This document shows, piece by piece, positions 34,749-43,573 of a stretch of 64,000 nucleotides of DNA (the stretch's first letter is position 1; each line of letters begins with the position of its first letter). The position numbers and the translations under genes are program-made. Below the pieces are notes generated by a model. It saw nothing but the letters and a program-made list of their open reading frames with translations. It was not told where the DNA came from and did no database searches. The DNA comes from Streptomyces shenzhenensis (GTDB lineage Bacteria > Actinomycetota > Actinomycetes > Streptomycetales > Streptomycetaceae), in assembly GCF_003688995.1 (NCBI RefSeq), contig NZ_PENI01000012.1, positions 170,698 through 234,697 on the forward strand, given 5' to 3'.

Positions 34749-37139
34749 TCAGTCCTCGTGGCCGAGCTGGAGGTCGCGCTCGGTGCGTCCGCCGCCCGCG
34801 ACCTGGAGGACGGTGGCCACCGGGGGGTAGCCGGCCGCGATGACGGTGTACTCGCCGGAGGAGAGATCGACGAACCGGAACGTTCCGTCGGGGCCTGTGG
34901 TGAGCGTGTCCACGACGTTGCCGGCCGCGTCGAGGAGGGTCACGCGCGCGTCCTCGACGGGCCGTCCGCCGCCGGCCCGCACGGTGCCGCGCAGGACGGC
35001 GCCGCCGGCCAGCTCGACGTCCTGCCGGGTCTCCCGGGCCGCCTGCACGCTGACCGGGAGCGCGGCGGGCCGGAAGGCGGGTGCGCTGGCGGCGAGGGTG
35101 TACTCGCCGGCGACGAGTTCGGTGATGACGTAGCCGCCCTCGCGCCCGCTGCGGGTGGTGGCGACGACCTCGCCGTGCGCGTTGGTGAGCGTGACGGTGG
35201 CGTCCCGTACCGGGGCGCCGTCCGCGGTGAGGACGGAACCGGCCAGCCGGCCCGCGCCGCCGAGGACGACGTCCAGTTCGACCGGCCGCTCGCCGACGGT
35301 CACCGAGACGGCCTGCGGCTGGTGGCCGCCCGCGGCGGCGATCAGGACGTACGCCCCGGAGCCCGGTGTGGACAGCGCGTACCGCCCGTCGTTGCCGCTC
35401 GCGCCCCGGCCGATCTGCTGCCCGGCCACATCGATGAGGGTGAGGGCCGCGCGGGGCACCACGGTGCCGTCGGGGTGCTGCACCGTGCCGCAGACGGGGA
35501 TCCCCGCGGCGTGGGACGAACGGGCCTGCGGGATGGAGGAGTGCACCTGCGCGGTCTCCTGGTCGGTGGCGGGGGCGTTGTGGGACACCAGAGGTTTCTC
35601 CTTGAGGAAGAAGGCGATGATCAGCCCGAGCACGAGCACCGGGACTAGGTAGAGGAAGATCCGGGGCATCGCGTCGGCGTAGGCGCTGATGTAGGCGTCG
35701 CGCAGCGCCGGGGGCAGGGCGTGGACCGCCTGCGGGGTGATCGACTCGGCGTCCGGCAGCGGGGCGCCGGCCTGCGCGGGCAGGCGTTCGCTCAGGGCGT
35801 CGGTGAGCCGGCCGGCGAAGAGGGTGCCGAAGATGGCGGCGCCGACGCTGCCGCCGATCTGCCGGAAGTAGTTGTTGGCGCTGGTCGCGGTGCCGAGGTC
35901 GGCGGGGCGCACGGAGTTCTGCACGGCCAGGATGAGGACGGGCATCACCAAGCCGATGCCGGCGCCGAGGACGGCCATCCAGATGCTGTAGTGCAGCCGG
36001 GGCGTGTCGATCTCCAGCCGGGACAGCAGCCACATCCCGGCCACCGAGAGGGCGCCGCCCAGGACGGGGTAGATCCGGTAGCGGCCGGTGTGGCTGATGA
36101 GTTGTCCGGAGACGATCGAGGCGACGACGATGCCGCCCATCATGGGCAGCATCAGCAGGCCCGACTCGGTGGCCGTGGCCCCGTCGACCATCTGGAGGAA
36201 GGTCGGCAGATAACTGGCGGCGCCGAACAGGGCGATGCCCACGACGAGGCCGACAAGGCCGGTGACGTTGAACACCGAGTCCCGGAACAGCCGCAGCGGG
36301 ATGAGGGGTTCGGCGGCGTAGTGCTCGGCGACCAGGAACAGGACGGTGGCCGCCACCGCGCCCGCGCCGAGGCCGAGGATCTGGCGCGAGCCCCAGTCGT
36401 ACTCGGTACCGCCCCAACTGGTCAGCAGCACCAGGCAGGTGGAGGCGGCGGCGAGCAGCAGCGCGCCGAGCACGTCGAGCCGGGCGCGCACGCGCTGCTT
36501 GGGGAGTTTGAGCACGACGCTGATGACGGCCAGGGTGATCAGGCCGAAGGGCACGTTGAAGTAGAAGCACCAGCGCCACGAGAGGTGGTCGGTGAAGTAG
36601 CCGCCGAGCAGCGGCCCGGCGACGGAGGCGAGGCCGAAGGCGGCGCCGATCAGGCCCATGAACCGGCCGCGCTCCCGGGGCGGCACGATGTCCGCGATGA
36701 TCGCCTGCACGCCGATCATCAGCCCGCCCGCGCCGACGCCCTGGACGGCCCGGAAGGCGATCAGCTGGTCCATGCTCTGCGCCCGTCCGGCCAGCGCGGA
36801 GCCGATGACGAAGACGAGGATCGCGAACTGGAAGACGGCCTTGCGGCCGAAGAGGTCGCCGAGCTTGCCGTAGATCGGCAGTCCCACGGTGGCCGTGAGC
36901 AGATACGCGGTGATCGCCCAGGACATCTTGTCCAGGCCGTGCAGCTCACCGACGATCTTGGGCAGCGCGGTGGCGACGATCATCTGCTCGAGGGCGGCGA
37001 GGAGCAGGGCGAGCATCAGCCCGATGAAGACCAGCCGGACCCCGCGCCGGCTCAGTTCGGGGGCGGGGGCGGGCGGCGGCAGCGGCACCTTCAACGGTGC
37101 CACGACCGGCTCGTGCTCCACCAGAGTCGTCCCGCCCAC
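34749..37139 (-). CDS. MFS (DHA2/EmrB-QacA) transporter with C-terminal carboxypeptidase-regulatory-like repeats
   Basis: 796 aa. The first ~520 residues form a 14-helix drug:H+ antiporter (motif A GKLGDLFGRKAVFQF; motif C-like GLASVAGPLLGGYFTDHLSW). After the last helix (FLYLVPVLVLGLIIAFFLKE) come about 230 soluble residues with three beta-sandwich repeats, each with a GxVxxxDGxxVxxAxVTL(x)D/N...GxYxxxxL pattern (VCGTVQHPDGTVVPRAALTL; LAGSVLTADGAPVRDATVTL; LRGTVRAGGGRPVEDARVTL). GTG at 37139 follows GAGGGA. The pump probably exports a toxic compound; the role of the tail is unknown. Confidence 0.88.
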   Translation of the reverse strand: MGGTTLVEHEPVVAPLKVPLPPPAPAPELSRRGVRLVFIGLMLALLLAALEQMIVATALPKIVGELHGLDKMSWAITAYLLTATVGLPIYGKLGDLFGRKAVFQFAILVFVIGSALAGRAQSMDQLIAFRAVQGVGAGGLMIGVQAIIADIVPPRERGRFMGLIGAAFGLASVAGPLLGGYFTDHLSWRWCFYFNVPFGLITLAVISVVLKLPKQRVRARLDVLGALLLAAASTCLVLLTSWGGTEYDWGSRQILGLGAGAVAATVLFLVAEHYAAEPLIPLRLFRDSVFNVTGLVGLVVGIALFGAASYLPTFLQMVDGATATESGLLMLPMMGGIVVASIVSGQLISHTGRYRIYPVLGGALSVAGMWLLSRLEIDTPRLHYSIWMAVLGAGIGLVMPVLILAVQNSVRPADLGTATSANNYFRQIGGSVGAAIFGTLFAGRLTDALSERLPAQAGAPLPDAESITPQAVHALPPALRDAYISAYADAMPRIFLYLVPVLVLGLIIAFFLKEKPLVSHNAPATDQETAQVHSSIPQARSSHAAGIPVCGTVQHPDGTVVPRAALTLIDVAGQQIGRGASGNDGRYALSTPGSGAYVLIAAAGGHQPQAVSVTVGERPVELDVVLGGAGRLAGSVLTADGAPVRDATVTLTNAHGEVVATTRSGREGGYVITELVAGEYTLAASAPAFRPAALPVSVQAARETRQDVELAGGAVLRGTVRAGGGRPVEDARVTLLDAAGNVVDTLTTGPDGTFRFVDLSSGEYTVIAAGYPPVATVLQVAGGGRTERDLQLGHED

Positions 37140-37288
37140 GTATCGCTCCCTCGTCGCGCTGCCACACAATTCCCGCGTAAGGCGACAACTGCGAGCAAGC
37201 GCGACGAGTTACGGATTCATGCCGGGCGCCCCGGAGATCCACTCGAACCGGTGAGGGGCCAACACCCCTTCGTCACCGGCCTCTTGGG

Positions 37289-37732
37289 CTACTTCTCGAC
37301 TTCGGCGGCGAACTTGGCGAGCAGTGCGTCGTAGATCCGGCCGAGCCCCTTGGGCGCGAAGGTCCTCTCGAAGAAGCCGCCGATGCCGCCGGCCCCGGTC
37401 CAGGTGCTGGTGACGACGACGCGGGAGGCGCCCTCGCCGGCCGGGGTGACCCGCCAGACGGTGACCATGGAGGAGTTGCGGTCCTTCTCGACCAGTTCGC
37501 CGTCGGTGGGCTCGGTGACCTCCAGGAGGCAGTCCCGGACGCGCTTGCTGGTGGCCTGGAGCCTCCAGTGGACGAGGGTGCCCTCGCCGTCACCGCCCTC
37601 GCGCACCTCGTACTCGCTGAACTGTTCGGGCAGCACCTTCGCGCGCGTGCCGCGGTAGTCGGCGAGGGCGTCGAACACCTTCTCCGCGTCCGCCGCGACG
37701 ACCCGCTCCGTAGTGGCCTCGACCTGCGCCAT
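37289..37732 (-). CDS. SRPBCC-family (polyketide cyclase/dehydrase-like) protein
   Basis: 147-aa START/SRPBCC fold protein (MAQVEATTERVVAADAEKVF, DALADYRG at the start; a GTLVHWRLQ strand; SRVVVTSTWTGAGGIGGFFE; GRIYDALLAKFAAEVEK C-terminal helix). Such proteins bind hydrophobic ligands; its ligand is unknown. ATG at 37732 follows GGAGGAAGCCA. It is the last intact gene before the split radical SAM gene. Confidence 0.87.
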   Translation of the reverse strand: MAQVEATTERVVAADAEKVFDALADYRGTRAKVLPEQFSEYEVREGGDGEGTLVHWRLQATSKRVRDCLLEVTEPTDGELVEKDRNSSMVTVWRVTPAGEGASRVVVTSTWTGAGGIGGFFERTFAPKGLGRIYDALLAKFAAEVEK

Positions 37733-37890
37733 TGGCTTCCTCCAGGACCTGAGTTCTCGGGGTTGGGGCAAGCCAACCACCCCGCTCCCCGGCCGCCAAA
37801 TCGGGGGGCCTGGGAGCGATCGGAAACGGCCCTTGCACGATCATGCGAACGCATGTTCTATTCTATGGGCAACGCTACCGAGGAGGCCAG

Positions 37891-38128
37891 ATGCGCTGGG
37901 AGAACCTCACAGTGGAGCCGGCACAGCCGGCGCACGGCCGGGCCGACGCGGCCCTGTTCGGCGCGGACGCGGTGACCACCCGCACCTTCGACACACCCGA
38001 GTTCCGCGGGATCACGTTCCACGAGATCCGGGCCCGCTCGATCATCAACCGGGTGCCGGGCGCCTCGCGCATGCCCTTCGAGTGGACCGTCAATCCCTAC
38101 CGCGGCTGCACCCACGCCTGTGTGTACT
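37891..38128 (+). pseudogene. Rv2578c-type radical SAM protein, N-terminal fragment (split by island)
   Basis: ATG at 37891 follows GAGGAGG. The reading MRWENLTVEPAQPAH, FRGITFHEIRARSIINRVPG, FEWTVNPYRGCTHACVY matches the N-terminus of the Rv2578c family of radical SAM proteins. Translation leaves the family after CVY (the next codons are Phe-Thr-Ala-stop, ending at 38139), so only two of the three cysteines of CxxxCxxC remain. The missing part begins at 56109 with CVYCFARKTHSYLDL. The gene was therefore intact before about 18 kb entered at this motif. Confidence 0.93.
38117..38128 (+). repeat. Island boundary direct repeat, left copy
   Basis: CCTGTGTGTACT, identical to 56108-56119. It is the last stretch of the radical SAM gene on the left side; the right copy is followed by the true continuation of that gene. 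Either the core of an attachment site or a target duplication. Confidence 0.75.
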
Positions 38129-38162
38129 TCACTGCATGACCCTATTGAGCCCGGGAGGACCG

Positions 38163-38369
38163 ATGCTCAGCACTCCGAAAGCGGACAAGGCCTGGAAAGG
38201 CATGACGAGGTCATTCCCGACCCCGGAGGCGCCAGGCCAGTATGCCGCCCCAGGCAAGGCGGAGAGGACGGCTTACGCCGTGCTGCTGCATGAACCGGCT
38301 GCGCGCCCAGGCGGCGCCGACGCGAGTCAGTGGCTACTGCTGCGCGACCGCACAGCGAAGCGCCTGTAA
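38163..38369 (+). CDS. Small ORF at the island left edge
   Basis: 68-aa reading frame (MLSTPKADKAWKGMTRSF, PTPEAPGQYAAPGKAERTAY, WLLLRDRTAKRL). ATG at 38163 has a near-perfect GGGAGG site 4 nt ahead, the main reason to call it. No family recognised, no signal peptide or membrane segment. It could be a fragment of a larger lost gene. Confidence 0.45.
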   Translation: MLSTPKADKAWKGMTRSFPTPEAPGQYAAPGKAERTAYAVLLHEPAARPGGADASQWLLLRDRTAKRL

Positions 38370-38443
38370 CCGACACACCAGCAGCAGCAACACTTCAGGG
38401 ATGCTTCTCGGAAGTTCAGCCTGAGCTGCTCTTCTGACGGAGA

Positions 38444-38492
38444 ATCAATCGGGTAGGAGGGCCGGGTCGCCCGGCCCTCCTACCCGATTGAT
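38444..38492. terminator. Perfect 23-bp hairpin with 3-nt loop
   Basis: The arms 38444-38466 (starting ATCAATCGGGTAGGAGG) and 38470-38492 are exact reverse complements around loop TCG. No T-run follows. It would work as a strong bidirectional terminator or a cruciform. It lies between the small ORF and the Mrr remnant. Confidence 0.75.
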
Positions 38493-38754
38493 ACGTCAGC
38501 GTCTCGTCATGGGCATCCCCGGGTCCCGGGGGTGTCGCCGAGGAGACCCTTGCTGCCACTGGCCGGACGCGACAACGACGTTGATCGCCCAAGCCCCCCA
38601 GCAAGACACCGAAGAGACCCGTCAATGCACCAGCCGGGACACGCATCGGCTTCCACCAAGACCCTTGACGGCCACACACGAGTACGCCCAGTGCCCGACG
38701 CGGAACAGCGGCACGGGAGCTGTCAGCCGGTTCACCACCACTACCTCGATCACG

Positions 38755-39117
38755 CGGCGGGTGGGCGGTTCGCACGACAACGGTGCCGACGTTCTCGGGC
38801 GTCTCCCGGACGGGCGGACCATGGTCATCCAATGCGAACGGTACGCAACGAGCAGCACCATCGCGAGTCGGGAGTTGCGCGATCTGCTGAGCGCCAAGGT
38901 GCACTTCCGGGGAGAAGTGGCCGTGTTCGTGACGACCACGCGCTTCAGTCGTCCCTCGGAGAAGTTCGCGGTGGAGCACGAAATCCTCGCCGTACACCGG
39001 GATCACCTCGGACTGTGGAACAACGGTGCTTCCCTCTTGTCGCTGAGCGGCGTGAACGGCCATGGCCAGGGAGATTCCCGTCACCGGGCACACTGGAAGC
39101 AGGCGTACGGCAAGTAA
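38755..39117 (+). pseudogene. Mrr-like restriction endonuclease remnant
   Basis: The last ~120 codons of the frame match the Mrr_cat domain of Streptomyces membrane-tethered nucleases: VGGSHDNGADVLGRLPDG, TMVIQCERYATSSTIASREL, VAVFVTTTRFSRPSEKFAVE, LAVHRDHLGLWNNG. The N-terminal membrane helices and linker normally found before VGGSHD are absent or scrambled, and the catalytic QxK lysine is Glu (QCER instead of QCKR). It is probably inactive. Confidence 0.7.
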
Positions 39118-39280
39118 CCGACAGTGCAGAGTCTCCAACAGCCCGGGTATCAGTTGCCGTTGACGTCGCACGGCCTCCAAGCCAGGTAGCGCACGGTCGT
39201 ACCTCCCTGCTCGTCGCCGTCCAGAAGGGATCGCTCCCGCTGATGGCAGCGCTCGGACTTCAAAAGGATCGAGGCATTCA

Positions 39281-41485
39281 CTAGAGGGGCTTGCACACCT
39301 CATCGCCTTTGGTCAGGGCATCGAGCACAGGTGTCTGGTTGCCCTCGGTGGTTTGCTCGGGAATCTGAACCACCGCTGACTGCGGCCGAGAGGTCCCGAA
39401 GAATGCCTCGAAGACGAGGTCGAACTCGCAGATGGTCGATTCCTTGAACACCGGTAGCCCACGGATAGCATCGGCCGTGGTGTAGTGCTCACAGAACATG
39501 CGGGCCCGGTCGTTCTTGTTGTTCGACTCATTGGGCTGAAGCTCCGGGTAGTAGGCCTCGATCGACCCCCGCTCCCAGATGTAGATGTCTTCGCGGCGAA
39601 GCATGCTCAGCAGCTCCAGCTTCATTTTCTCCAGCTCCGAGTTCTCCGCTTCTTCGAGAATCCGCCGAGCGGCGCCGGAGGCGGAGCGGGCGAAGAAGGC
39701 CTTCACCGCTGCGTCCAACTCCTCGAACGCGCACAGTCCTTCCGCATGCTCCGCGCTCTTGAGCTGTGCATGCTCCCACAGGGCACGTGCACTACCACTC
39801 TTGCTCAAGCTCTTGAGGGTGCCGGTGGACACCTTGGCATCCTCGTCTTCTACGAGTTCGTTGACCTTCGAGACGACCTTGTCGCGCAGTTGCCGACAGT
39901 CGGCGCTCGCGCCGAGTTTGTCGAACCCGTCGAGTACGGCGTCCAGGTCCGCGACGACCGCGACTCTCATCTCGAAGCGCTTGAAGAAGCGGCGGTATCG
40001 CTCGATGCTTCCTTTGCCTTCGACCTTGGCGATCGCCGTCCCCTGCTTGTCGAAGTCCCACTGCGGGCTGAGGGTGCGCGCGATGTGAGGGATGAGGGTG
40101 CGGTCGCTCGGTCCTTCCACGAGAAGCACCGAGGTGGCGAAGAACGCCGCCTCGTTGTTCTCATGCGTGATGATCTCGAACTGATCCCGGGCGTCCATGT
40201 CGGACAGGTCGATCACGCAGGTCCGGCTGGCCGGTGGATCCAAAGTGTGGTCCTTGACCACCTTCACGAAGGTGCCGGTCGCTCCAGGCGCACAAAAGGC
40301 CGACGAGTGTGTGCTGACCAGCACATCGTTGTAGTCGGAGAAGACGGTCAGGGCCTCGAAGAGCTTGCGTTGCGCCTGTGGGTGCAAGAACACCTCAGGC
40401 TCCTCGAACAGCAACAGGCAGGGCTGTTGAGTACTGTCCGGCCGAGTCGGCTTCGCGGTCTTCAGATCCACGTAGGCTCGCAGGAGAGCGAAAGCCACGG
40501 AGCGGCGCAGGCCGTCGCCTTTGGTCTTGAACGGGCCACTGATGCCGTCGTTAACAGCGATATGCGCTTCTTCGAGCAGGCTGCGGAGTCGCGGTGGAGG
40601 AATCTCCAGGCGAACGCTCGCCCGGGGGAAGGACTCCTGAAGGTTGCGCTGGATCAGCGACTCGATCTCGCGCACTTCCCGGAGCCGGCCGTCCGACTCG
40701 CTTCCGTCCTCTTTGGCCACAACGTTCAGCTGGCTTCGAAGCTTGTCGAATGATGCTTCGAGCTCGGGCAGTTGGTGTTCGATGTCCTCGAACAGGATGG
40801 AGAGCAGGCGTCCGAACGTCGCTGTCGAGCTTGTCTTGAGGTCGTCGTTGAGTTCCTTGACGGCCGGAATGTAGATCGGCTCAGGCAGCAGGGGGGCCAC
40901 CGACTTGTCCAAGCCGGTCATCAGCGGGTCGTCGCCGGTGGTGTACTCATGGGGTTCAAGAGCCGCGACGCAGTCGGCCCATTCTCGCTTCACCGCGGTG
41001 CGGTTGATCTTGCCCGACAGCCTGGCGAAGATCTCCGGATAGGTGTGCTGGACGTTCGCCTCAAGCTCCTCGGTCGAGATCTTGGGCCTGAGAACCCCAT
41101 CCAGGGCTGTCTTCCTGAAGCGCTGGTCGCTCGGCACCTTCCGAACCACCCACATCTCGCCCTTGCCGGCCCCCTTGTACGTGCGTGCCAGGGTCAGAGT
41201 TCCGTCCGCAACCGCAGGTTCGATGCGTGAACGGTGGTTCTCCTCCAGGCGCTGCAGATCTGTCGCGCCGATGCCTGCAAAGGTGAGCTGGATACGGATG
41301 GGACGCGCCGGGTTCAGGAAGTCGGTGGCGATCGCGGCGCCCGAGCGGAGGAACATGTTCAGTGCCTGGAACACGGACGACTTCCCCGCGTTGTTCTCAC
41401 CGATGAGGCAGCCGAATCGGGAGAACGACATGTCCACGTGGTCCAGTCCACGGAAGTTGTCGATCCTGATGTGTTCGAGGCGCAT
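39281..41485 (-). CDS. OLD-family ATP-dependent endonuclease (ABC ATPase-TOPRIM, GajA-like)
   Basis: 734 aa. An ABC-type ATPase split around a helical region: MRLEHIRIDNFRGL start, Walker A GENNAGKSS (29-37), GDGLRRS (323-329) in the signature position, Walker B LLLFEEPEVFLHP (357-369) and STHS (391-394). A TOPRIM nuclease domain follows with LLVEGPSD (Glu457) and the acidic pair in ADLDAVLDG (513-515). OLD nucleases defend against phages, alone or with a UvrD-like helicase (Gabija). No such helicase is next to it, so it is a solitary class-1-type or orphan gene. ATG at 41485 begins the ATPase strand. GC content is visibly below the flanks. Confidence 0.9.
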   Translation of the reverse strand: MRLEHIRIDNFRGLDHVDMSFSRFGCLIGENNAGKSSVFQALNMFLRSGAAIATDFLNPARPIRIQLTFAGIGATDLQRLEENHRSRIEPAVADGTLTLARTYKGAGKGEMWVVRKVPSDQRFRKTALDGVLRPKISTEELEANVQHTYPEIFARLSGKINRTAVKREWADCVAALEPHEYTTGDDPLMTGLDKSVAPLLPEPIYIPAVKELNDDLKTSSTATFGRLLSILFEDIEHQLPELEASFDKLRSQLNVVAKEDGSESDGRLREVREIESLIQRNLQESFPRASVRLEIPPPRLRSLLEEAHIAVNDGISGPFKTKGDGLRRSVAFALLRAYVDLKTAKPTRPDSTQQPCLLLFEEPEVFLHPQAQRKLFEALTVFSDYNDVLVSTHSSAFCAPGATGTFVKVVKDHTLDPPASRTCVIDLSDMDARDQFEIITHENNEAAFFATSVLLVEGPSDRTLIPHIARTLSPQWDFDKQGTAIAKVEGKGSIERYRRFFKRFEMRVAVVADLDAVLDGFDKLGASADCRQLRDKVVSKVNELVEDEDAKVSTGTLKSLSKSGSARALWEHAQLKSAEHAEGLCAFEELDAAVKAFFARSASGAARRILEEAENSELEKMKLELLSMLRREDIYIWERGSIEAYYPELQPNESNNKNDRARMFCEHYTTADAIRGLPVFKESTICEFDLVFEAFFGTSRPQSAVVQIPEQTTEGNQTPVLDALTKGDEVCKPL

Positions 41486-42403
41486 GGTACTCCAGGGGAT
41501 GCTCAGGCCGAGCGAACATCTTAGAGGGCCATGTGACTTCACCTCCCCGGCTGACCAACACTGAGGGCGTCATCAGCATCACGCCAAGGCCAAGATTTCG
41601 GGTCGCGTGGCCGACAACGCCGCTCCACTTGAGCGCCGTTGGTGCACGACGGAACCCCACGAGCGGAGCGGCCACTCTCGTGACGTACGGGCACGGATGG
41701 TCGTTGGCCACAACTACGGCCTCGTCCATGAGAATCACCCGAAAGAGTGACCGTGGATCCGCCTCATTCCGAGATGATCAAAAAGCCTTGTCTTCATGCT
41801 TCCTGAAGGATGCGTGGACGCTCTCGATCAGAGCGGGGGCAGGCACCGGATTTCACGCAGCGGGAAGGGAACATCGGGAGCTTGATGCTTCGGGGCGCCC
41901 AGCGTGTGGAACCCAGGGCATCGACCCGTTCGACCATGCCGAGTTCGGACACGAAACGGGCTAGGTCGTCCACCGACTCCAGGACGTCGGGCCAGCCAGG
42001 TACCAGGATGTACCGGATACACATCGGGACACCAACGCGAAGAAGACCAGGCCGAACGAGGGACCGGGGGCAACTTCCACGACCTGCTCAAGGCCACTGC
42101 GCTCACACTGTCGGCGCCCCTGCATCTGATGCGCAAGGAGACCTGGACCGGGATCCCCAGCAGGACCAACAAGCAGACGCTCCGCCCTCTGCAATGCGAG
42201 CAAGCCGGACGTCAACCACTGAGTACCGCTCGCCGAGGCCTATGACTCGGGCGCCTCGGCCTGGACCCCGAAGGAGCGCGGGGACTCCGACAACGACCTC
42301 GGTGACGCCCGCGGCCTGGTCGCGGGCGCGGACCACGGAACTACGGCCCCCCGGCAGGGTGTTGCATGGCGTACCACTTGCGCGGGCTGCTCCGCCCGCG
42401 GGG
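41486..42403. other. Degenerate region without a supportable gene
   Basis: About 0.9 kb between the OLD nuclease and the truncated recombinase. Short open frames exist on both strands, but none has a convincing ribosome binding site, family motif or consistent codon bias. Probably decayed mobile DNA plus the OLD promoter at its left end. Confidence 0.5.
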
Positions 42404-43573
42404 TCAGCCCATCCCCTGAAGCGGCTCGATCCGTACCGATCGCGGATCGAACGGCGCCCTGCCCGCACAGCCGGGCAGGAGCGTTACCGTGGCCAGCGTT
42501 ACGACGACCGCGCGCTGCCGGTCCAGCGTCAGCTCCTTCCAGGCCTTGGTGGGCTCTTCGGCGGTCACGATGTCCACCAGGATGCGCGTCCGCTGCGGGT
42601 GCGCCATCTGCGCCTCGATGTCTGCCAGCCGGGCCTTGATCCTGCGGGTAGCGGCCTTGAATTCGGCGGCGTCCGCATCGTCGTCATCCGCGAACTCGTC
42701 GGTCAGGGAGCTGATGCGGGACCGCAAGGCAGCGGTCTTCGCCCGCAGCTCCTCCGTCCTCGGCGCGGTCTCGTCGGCGAGGAGATCGACGGCGTCGGGG
42801 CGCGACAGGCGCCGGATCACGTACTCCTCGACGGTGAGGTCGATCGGTTCCGTACCGCGTGCCAGGTGCTTCGTCGTCCGGCACCGGTACAGCGGCGTCG
42901 TGAGCCCCCTCGTGCCTTTCGGGCCGCCCCGCGACCCGGACGTCACGGTCGTCCCGTCGTTGCAGACACCGCACCGGGCGATCCCCGACAGCAGCCACCG
43001 CCGGGCCGGTCCCGGGCTTGTCGCCCGGCTCTCGTCCTCAAGGACGTGCTTCGCCTCCCGCCATGTGGCCTCGTCCACGATGACCGGCCACTTACCCGGG
43101 TACAGCTCACCGCGGTACTGACGCAGCCCTGCGTAGCGCTCGTTCAGGAGTACGCCGCGGATGGCGTTGTGTGACCAGGGTCTGCCGTTGCGGTTGAGGA
43201 TGCCCCGCTCGTTGAGGTCGGCGGCCATGCCGGAGAAGGTCGCTCCAGCGAGCAGCGCGTGAAAGCAGTCCTTGACCTCGGCGGCCTCGTCTTCGACGAG
43301 CTCCGCGCCGTCTGCGGTGTAACCGAAGCAGCGCGGCCCGGTCGGCGGCAGGCCGCGCTCGACGCGCTGGCGCATCTCCCGCTGCTCCCGCTCCGACATC
43401 TGCTCGACCTCGAACGTGTCGACCTCGCCGAGGAGGCCGGCGAGGAGGCGGCCAGCGGCCGTCGTAAGGTCCAGCTCGGGGCCCTTGACGCACAGCACGG
43501 ACACCTCGTGCTTGCGGAGAATCTCGATTCCCTCGGCCCGTTCGCGCCGGTTCCGCCAGAGCCGGCCGAGCAT
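42404..43573 (-). pseudogene. Large serine recombinase, N-terminus removed by IS
   Basis: The 389 codons begin inside the resolvase catalytic domain (LRKHEVSVLCVKGPELDLTT, AAGRLLAGLLGEVDTFEVEQ) and continue with the recombinase domain (GPRCFGYTADGAELVEDEAA; ADLNERGILNRNGRPWSHNA; GVLLNERYAGLRQYRGELYP), a zinc ribbon (SGIARCGVCNDGTTVTSG ending YRCRTTKHLAR) and a coiled coil. The first ~70-80 residues with the catalytic serine are missing: the reading stops exactly at the IS end at 43573, and no N-terminal part is found beyond the IS. It is inactive as it stands. Confidence 0.9.

Noticed and set aside
38416..39303. 295-codon minus-strand frame over the Mrr remnant
   Set aside because: Antisense to the better-supported nuclease motifs and crosses the 23-bp hairpin; no family features.
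39281..41485. OLD nuclease as part of Gabija or PARIS
   Set aside because: No UvrD/GajB helicase or separate AriB-type TOPRIM gene is next to it, so only a solitary OLD assignment is supportable.
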